Shown piece after piece: positions 57,527-64,000 of a stretch of DNA of 64,000 nt. Below the pieces are notes generated by a model that saw only the letters and a program-made list of their open reading frames with translations, was not told the origin of the DNA and made no database searches. The translations under genes and the position numbers were made by a program. Within the stretch, counting starts at the first letter, position 1. Each line of letters opens with the position of its first letter. The stretch covers positions 471,571 through 535,570 of the forward strand of contig CAJNDT010006013.1 in assembly GCA_905221615.1 (NCBI GenBank). The letters run 5' to 3'. The DNA is from Symbiodinium sp. CCMP2592 (lineage: Eukaryota > Sar > Dinophyceae > Suessiales > Symbiodiniaceae).

Positions 57527-60500
57527 GTGCACATGAGACCGAGAGAGAGGGGCCTGTTAGATCGCGCGAGGACGCCCGTACGCGGCAGCAGAAGAAAGAG
57601 GATAAGAAGGCGAGCCGAAAGCAAGAGAAAATGGAGAAGAAAGCAATGAAAGCTGCGATTCGCGAAGCCCAAAGCCAAGAGGAGGCAGACGTGCATGCAT
57701 GATGTCGATTCGGAATCATTTCACTTTCTAATTTGGTTTGGGAAACATTGCAGGAGCAGCCTGCCAAAGACCACCAAGCCTGGGTGGGCCTTGCATTATT
57801 GTTGCCGGCAGCTGCTGCAGTGTCATGTGCAATCGACAGTTTTCATGCTAGGCTGACAAGAGCAAGAAAGACAAGGTTCAGCTTTTCTGCATTGTGCGAT
57901 ATACAATCTACAGAGCATGAAACCATTAAGTTTCTGTCAGGCTGATGCTGTCGCAGCCAAAGCCAAGCAGGCAGGATATCCTATGACGATTTCAACATTA
58001 TGTGTGCATGCACATGAGTGAGCATATCTATTCTGTGACATAGTACCGCTAGGCCGAAGTTATGTATGAGAACAAGGCACGCTGCCGGCAGTGCTTTCCT
58101 GATATCATATGTATGTACCATGCATGGTATATCTCTAGAGGTATATCCGGTCAACAACATCCGTCGCTGGATGAAACCTGGATCGTACTGGTCATCTCAA
58201 GAGGCCAACAACAAGAAGAAGACGATTTCGGACGAGGATGCCGACAACATCATCCTGCAGTGGCAACAGCAGCAGCAAGCGCAGACGAGTGACAACGACG
58301 ATGACGGCGAAAGCGCGAGCGAACCGGATGAGGAGCAAGCCTGCTCTGGGGATGAAGCTTCAGAGGAAAGTGAGGATGAAGAGCAAAGATCGAATGGCGA
58401 GGCAAGCGAGCAGGAGGATCCAGCAAAGGATTCCGAAGTGGATTCGGCACCGGCGGCAGAATCGGGAGCAAGCGAGCCCGGGGATACGACGGATGGCAGC
58501 GAGATCGACGAGTCCGAATGCTCGAGCAGCGCGTTGGATTCTGATGAAGGCTTAACCTCCGGCTCAGAGCCACCGAGCTCCGAGGAGGCCGGGCTAGCTT
58601 TTGCGTATAGATCCACTCATTTAGGCTTTCGCTCTTCCTGTTCAATCGTGCTCCGAGCACAACTAACGGCAGGGGTTCAGACATATACCTGGATCTTATA
58701 CATTATATATATATATCTACAAAGAAAATTACCTGTGTCTTTTGGATTAACTTTATCTCTCTCTTCCCGAGTCTTTTTCTGTCTTTCTCTAACCCTCTCC
58801 CCACTCTCTCTCCCCGTCCCTAAACCCTTCCATGGAATCTCTCTGTTCCCACGATTTCTTGGCCCCCTAAATTTTTCGATCACTGTCTAGGACGACATCG
58901 AGCCGACGACGCCCCGCGGCACCAAAGCCCATGCACGTGGATCTCCCGAGAAGCCCCATGCAGCCTGACAGAAAGATTCCTTTCGGAAAAGTTTTTCCTC
59001 TTTAAGCCCGGGAGAAGCTAAACTGCTGAAGCTTGGAGGTCCTGTGTATATTTAAAGCCCCACGCCCGTGTCGGTTAACGGCTATGCACCCCGCCTGGGA
59101 ATGGAAGCGCAATAAACCGGTGTAATCCTCCTGCACTATGATACTAGCATTCACGAGCCTAGGCCAAAAAAATCAAGACGGCTGCTGCTGCCGCCAGCGA
59201 CGACAGCGAGTCCGAGAGCGAAGCCGAGGCGAACAGGAAGCCCACAAAGACGACCGAGAAGGAGAAGACCAAAGAGGAAAAGCGACAGAAGCAGTCCCAT
59301 CGGGAGACGATCAACGGCGACAAGCGACGCACAACGACCGAGACGAAGACCACCAAGGAGGAGACGCGACACAAGACTGCCGAGAAGCAGACCACCGCCG
59401 ACGAGAAGCGACACAAGACGGCCGAGAAGGAGACCACCAAAGAGGAGAAGCGACACAAGATTGCCGAGACCACCAAAGAGGAGAAGCGAGACAAGACTGC
59501 CGAGAAGGGGACCACCAAAGACGGCAAGCGAGACAAGACGAGCGAGGACACCACCAAAGACGGCAAGCGAGACAAGACTGCTGAGAAGCTGACGACCAAA
59601 GAGGAGAAGCGAAACAAACAGGGCGACAAGGAGGCCACAAAAGAGGAGAAGGTACGCAAGGACGGTGAGAAGAAGGAAAAGAAGGAGAAAAAGGCAAGCA
59701 AGGACAGGGAGGCGTCGTCCGACCAGGAAGCGGAGGAGGACGAGAAAGGCGGTTTGGCCAGCGCTGAGAAAAAAGCCTTGGCCGTGCCCAACAGCTCCAG
59801 CCACAGGAAAGAGTACATGCGCTTCAAGAGATGGACGAAGTCCAAAAAGAGGTTTCCAGCAAAGCTTCTGAGCACGGTTCAGACCCAGGACAGCTTCATG
59901 AATCAAAGCGTTGACATATATAGTTTAGATGCCACAGAGACATGCATGTGCACACATATGCCGTCGATTTCTTGCAGTCATATACGTAACTATTTATCTT
60001 GATATCATATGGGGGGTATATAGGTGCATGCATGCATGTGTCTGTGTTGCACACCGCAGCACTGATACATACAAAATAAATATGTACGCAGGCAGACTCC
60101 TTTTTGTCTGTAGATTCATGTATACGTATGCATGTATGTATGTATATGTATGCACATGTGTATATGTGTGCATATTTATGTGTATATAGTGTATGTATAT
60201 GTAATATGTATGTATGCATGCATGTCTGATGCTACATACAGGACGGGCGTAGCAAGCTCTTCGCGGACTACCTCGAGTGCGATGGCGATACGGAGCAAAC
60301 CGTGCTAAGGTTTGAAGCCCGTGTGGAGGACAAGGAGTCATCAACCGTGAAGTGGGGCTTCCGCCCGGAGAAGTGGCTTCAGGATCGCCGCGGCGATCGG
60401 AAAGCAGAGAAGCTGATGGAGCGCAAGAAGGCGCTGGGCTTGACACTCTTATGCAATTTGTCGTGGGTTGGCTTATGGGGGATCTGCAATTGCGATTTCT

Positions 60501-62611
60501 TATGACTAGGAAACGCGGCTCGGGATGATTTCTGGGCTGCTGGGATTCTTTCACCGTAGACTTCGGCTTAATACCACCATAACCCCATCTATTCCGAAAC
60601 CAGAAACCCTAAATCGTCTGTATACACCCTAGGTACATTGCCTGCCTTCGCGGGTCGCAGGTTGAATAGGAAAACTGACCCCGTGGTACGTTATGCTGGC
60701 TTGCATGCATGCACGTATTATGATACGCACAAATACCGCAACCCAGCTAGCCTGAATTATCAATCCCCTCCAACACCCTTGGCCCCAAATCAGGACGATT
60801 CCTGATCCTGAGCTCCCTGCTGACAGTGGGGAAGTGCTTTACTTCGTGCTGTTGGAGATGGATTTCGCTAACATCCAGGAGGTTGCAAGGATTACCCAGC
60901 TGGAGATGAAGGGTGGGATCGACAAGGAAGGTTTGAAAGAGTTCGTGAAGGCACACACCCTTAAGGTTTCGATGGTAGTGTCGACGGCATAAGAATCCAT
61001 AAGGTAGATCTTTCGAGCATCAACTTAAACCCTAAACCCTGTGTAAACCTTAAAGCCTATCTCACACCTATTGCTTTTCTGGCCGAATGACGGAAAATCC
61101 ACGGGCAGTCTTAGCCTCAAGCCGAATTTCAGGTCGATTTATAAGAGGGATTAGAGACTGGATCTGAACTTATGGTTACGATTAACTCTGTCTATTTGGG
61201 GCTTAATAGCCTCAAGCAGAATCCCGGCCCTGATCCCAGCAACTGCAATGGTATTATTTCTTCGGTCTATCTAATACAGGCCCCTAACCGTGATCGACAT
61301 ATATATATATATATATATATACAGTAGAAGCCAGAAAGTTGGAACGTCATTTTCCTCATGTCCTTAAGGTAAAGTATAAGGGATCCTAGCACTAATCCTC
61401 CTAAAACCATGTTCCAACTTTCCGGCTTCTACTGTATATATATATATATATATGTATATTAGAAGCTGCCCCCACCCTGTAATAGTGACCATAAGGATTA
61501 TATAGGATTATATTAGGGCCCTATTATATTCCTATTATACCACTATTACAGGGCGGGTGCAGCTTCTAATATATAAATATATATATATATATATATTACG
61601 TATATACCTATCTCTCTATATATCCAGTATATACCTAGAAAACCCAAAACCTTCAACCCCCGAAAGCGGCTCGTTGACATAGTCCGGCAGGGCGGTGGCA
61701 TCCTCGATCCCGCCATGGTCCTGAAGCTCGTGGACTTTGGCTCCGGAGCTCCGCTCAACGGGGGTCAGTTGATGCAAAGAGCCGCGGGCAATTGCACAGT
61801 GACACCCAAGAAAAACACCAAGAACCAGAAGAACAATACCACACCGGAGGCTGAAAAAAAGGCAGGCTTATCGCTTATCCGGGTTGTCTTGCAGAAGTTT
61901 CGGGTGTTTGTTATTCTTTGCACAGTATGTCTGCGCGGCTGAAGGTGGAGCCCAAGACCCCATTGCAAAAAGCCGAAGCCCGCATGAGCAAAACATTGAA
62001 AGATTCGGGCGACTGTACGCCTGAGACTTATCGTGTTGATCGATGTGACATTGCGTGCTGATACTGATAAGATCTAGAACTGCTTCCTGCATGGTTGAAC
62101 AAGGACCTGGGCCTTCAAGCTACGCCCCATCCAAATGAGCTCAACCTTCATCAAGCAGTTGGAAGAAGTCAGCGCGAAGCTGACAGATGTGGCGGCTCGG
62201 ATCCAGCAGCTGACGAACAAGAAGAAGAACAAGAACAAGTACTATGTGCACGTGTGCAAGGAGGTCAGCGGCCGGAGACCCCTAATCCGTAGCAACTCAA
62301 AAGATGTTTCAATCTCACCTGAGCATCCTCAACCCTTATAATTAATCACCCTGCTAGAAAGCTCACCTCAGCATCCCCAAACCCCAACCCCTCTTTAATA
62401 CACCCGGCCGAAGCTGTATAAACCCTAAACCCCAAAACCCAACCCCAGAAAGCCTTCATCCCTGGAGGCTGACGATCTGAGTAAGGTGGCCGAACGAAGA
62501 ATCTCTTTGGCTAAAGCCCTGGTGCGAGCCAGCACTGCCAAGCCCAAGGCCAAAGCAAAGGCTGTCGCGAACGGCACTGTCACAGCGCAGTCGCCTGGGT
62601 CGGCTAAGTGA
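56492..62611 (+). CDS. Long multi-exon dinoflagellate-family protein (gene C)
   Basis: Exons: 56492-56815 (MAVPSKRLRQKATVEPD), 56988-57020 (DEKHTAAETTK), 57571-57690 (DARTRQQKKEDKKASRKQ), 57754-57783 (EQPAKDHQAW), 58141-58584 (VYPVNNIRRWMKPGSYW, then acidic), 58891-58962, 59163-59888 (TKEEKRxKTAEK repeats, then KEYMRFKRWTKSKKRFPAKL), 60242-60441 (DGRSKLFADYLECDGD), 60794-60965 (TIPDPELPADSGEVLYFVLL), 61667-61861 (RLVDIVRQGGGILDPAMVLK), an uncertain exon near 61926, 62104-about 62262 (FIKQLEEVSAKLTDVAARIQ) and 62453-62611 (KPKAKAKAVANG, then TGA). Splits such as ALGL|TIPDPE hold frame. Donors are GT, GC and GA. The core resembles gene D2; function unknown. An upstream extension to 56351 is open. 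Confidence 0.65.
61322..61434. mobile_element. 113-bp MITE-like foldback with 25-bp inverted repeats and TA flanks
   Basis: Left end CAGTAGAAGCCAGAAAGTTG, right end the inverse with one mismatch. Flanked by TA on both sides inside a (TA)n run. A CAGT start and a TA target fit Tc1/mariner-type non-autonomous elements; this is inferred from the ends only. It lies in an intron of gene C. Confidence 0.65.
61457..61572. mobile_element. 116-bp MITE-like foldback with 31-bp inverted repeats
   Basis: Left end TATTAGAAGCTGCCCCCACC, right end its inverse with two mismatches over 31 bp. Flanked by TA-rich DNA, about 20 bp from the previous foldback but unrelated in its inner sequence. Confidence 0.65.
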
Positions 62612-63110
62612 GGTCGACGGAAAGTATAGGGCCTGGGATTTTGAGGCTTCGGGTTGAAAGGTGCATTGACTTTAGCAACAACTTCTGCTCCCTCGACCTC
62701 GAATGCCGGCTGACCCAAGCGATGATTTTAACTTATCGTACATCCGAACACGCAGGCATAGCAGTCCGAGGAAAGGTCTAGATCACCCCGGTTGTACATG
62801 GGATTGCGCCAGCTGTGGCTTCCACAGCAGCAAGGGGTGCAATCCGGGCGCAAAGCCTAGAACCAGAGCTGCTTTAGGTTTGTGTGCATATCGCGCCGAA
62901 ACGATCGAGAACTCATGCGACTCACGCGTGGCCAAAAATCCCTGCATGATCGATGCCTGCCTGCAAACTATCTTTGTGGTCGCTTATAGAGCTTAAGATC
63001 CTTTCGGCCCTCCCCCCCGTCAGGTCTGCATCGAGATCTCGCTCTCGGTCCCGCGCTGGGACCACGAATGGTGCTGCCTCCAGCTCTCAGAGTCCTCGGC
63101 CGAAACCATA
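62612..63110 (+). other. 3' flank of gene C with one possible exon
   Basis: At about 63024-63110, after CCGTCAGG, a frame reads SRSRSRSRAGTTNGAASSS and stops soon after RPKP. It may open another plus-strand gene or be an alternative last exon. Confidence 0.25.
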
Positions 63111-64000
63111 GCAGCAGACCCCTTTGCGAAGCCAAAATCCCCTAAAGCCTATATACCCGTAGAAGCGAAAACCTTGGGCCCGGGGAGAGGGCTTGTCATT
63201 TAAGGGTTCGGGGCTTAGGGCTTTTAGGGTTGTTAGGTTGAGTGGCTGGATCCGCGGAGCTAATTCCGCTTGTTTGTATGCAATACTATTTTTTTGGGCT
63301 AGTCTTATTCCTGTTCTCTTCGAGCCTTTGAGGCTTTGAAGCTAGTGGGGCTTATAGGCTTATCGGGTTTAAGCTCGGGGGTTAACGGTTTTCGGGTTTC
63401 GGAGGTCTTTGGGATTTGGGGTTGGCAGAGTAGGGTGTATGTCTTTGGAATGGGATTGGCTGTGGTCCTATCCTGATCAGCAAAGGTAACATCATCATCA
63501 TCAGAATCATCATGCATTCCTGCATCACCATGCATGCCACCATCATCCACCCCGGCCAGCCTCAGTGGTCGATATCTGCACTATAGGGATCATCATCCTC
63601 ATCACACAATTCCACACCTTGAAAAGCTACGTCAACTTAAACCTGAACCTGAGACCCATAAAAGATGATGCGGTGCCAGCATCGATCTCCAATGATGCTG
63701 CTACCTGCTGCAGCCAATGTCACATAGATGATGCCGATGATGACCATGAAATCTGATGATATGATGATGACAATATATGATGATGATGCTGAAGTATGAT
63801 GACGGATCGATCTGATATAGCCACTAAACCGTATACCCAAAAGCCCAGGCAACAACCCTCAGCCCTCAGCAACAGAAGCTCCGAGGCTCCCCGGGGCCCG
63901 TAAGAACGATCGTAGCTCTAGGACTTACAAAATACTTGTCCAATGCAGTTCCTCTGGTTATAAGTGACAAGATAGTGTGTAGCATACATGCATGTGATAT
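63111..64000. other. No gene resolved; TTTAGGG-like and ATG/CAT-rich tracts
   Basis: TTTAGGG-like words at 63200-63240 and CAT/ATG-rich simple sequence at 63480-63560 and 63715-63800. Confidence 0.4.

Overview
The window is nuclear DNA of a dinoflagellate, most likely a Symbiodiniaceae-type alga. The strongest evidence is an exact copy of the dinoflagellate spliced-leader core on the minus strand at 28416-28437. Supporting evidence: introns that begin with GT, GC or GA and end in AG, very short exons in long introns, long same-strand gene blocks, TGCATGC-rich introns, and several protein families I recognise from Symbiodinium gene sets. I see no rRNA, tRNA, CRISPR or prokaryotic operon. All exon boundaries were read by eye from splice signals and frame continuity, without transcripts.

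Layout. 0.8-4.4 kb (minus): a transposase-like gene with a GA-AG intron and a frameshift, then a low-complexity RS/Ala-Glu-rich gene. 4.4-12.7 kb: almost gene-free repeat DNA, with a 0.6-kb direct repeat pair, a 0.36-kb direct repeat pair and recurring paired hairpins with compensatory changes; one 187-codon reading frame lies at 11.3-11.9 kb. 12.7-15.6 kb: a roughly 102-bp minisatellite of hairpin units, a GT-rich tract and a foldback-repeat cluster. 15.9-21.1 kb (minus): small exons, including a six-exon gene at 19.4-21.1 kb. 22.9-24.1 kb: G-rich DNA and a GTN microsatellite.

24.3-28.5 kb (minus): a Cys-rich protein, a C5-methyltransferase-like protein, a DIRS/Crypton-like tyrosine recombinase, a coiled-coil ORF and a spliced-leader relic lie in a row with no reverse transcriptase. 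29.1-29.8 kb (plus): a decayed protein-kinase fragment. 29.9-31.85 kb (minus): a largely intact three-exon transposase-like gene. 33.2-43.3 kb (minus): two multi-exon dinoflagellate-family genes. Transcription appears to switch strand near 43.5-44.7 kb. 44.8-52.6 kb (plus): a multi-exon EVFAG-family gene whose 5.2-kb intron contains another multi-exon gene on the same strand. 53.3-53.8 kb (plus): a second Cys-rich protein of the 24-kb family. 56.5-62.6 kb (plus): a long gene of at least twelve exons. Microsatellites fill many introns and spacers.

Functions are mostly unknown. The mobile-element genes (recombinase, methyltransferase, two transposase-like genes, MITE-like foldbacks) explain part of the repeat load. 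The cellular genes belong to dinoflagellate-restricted families with charged, disordered tails.
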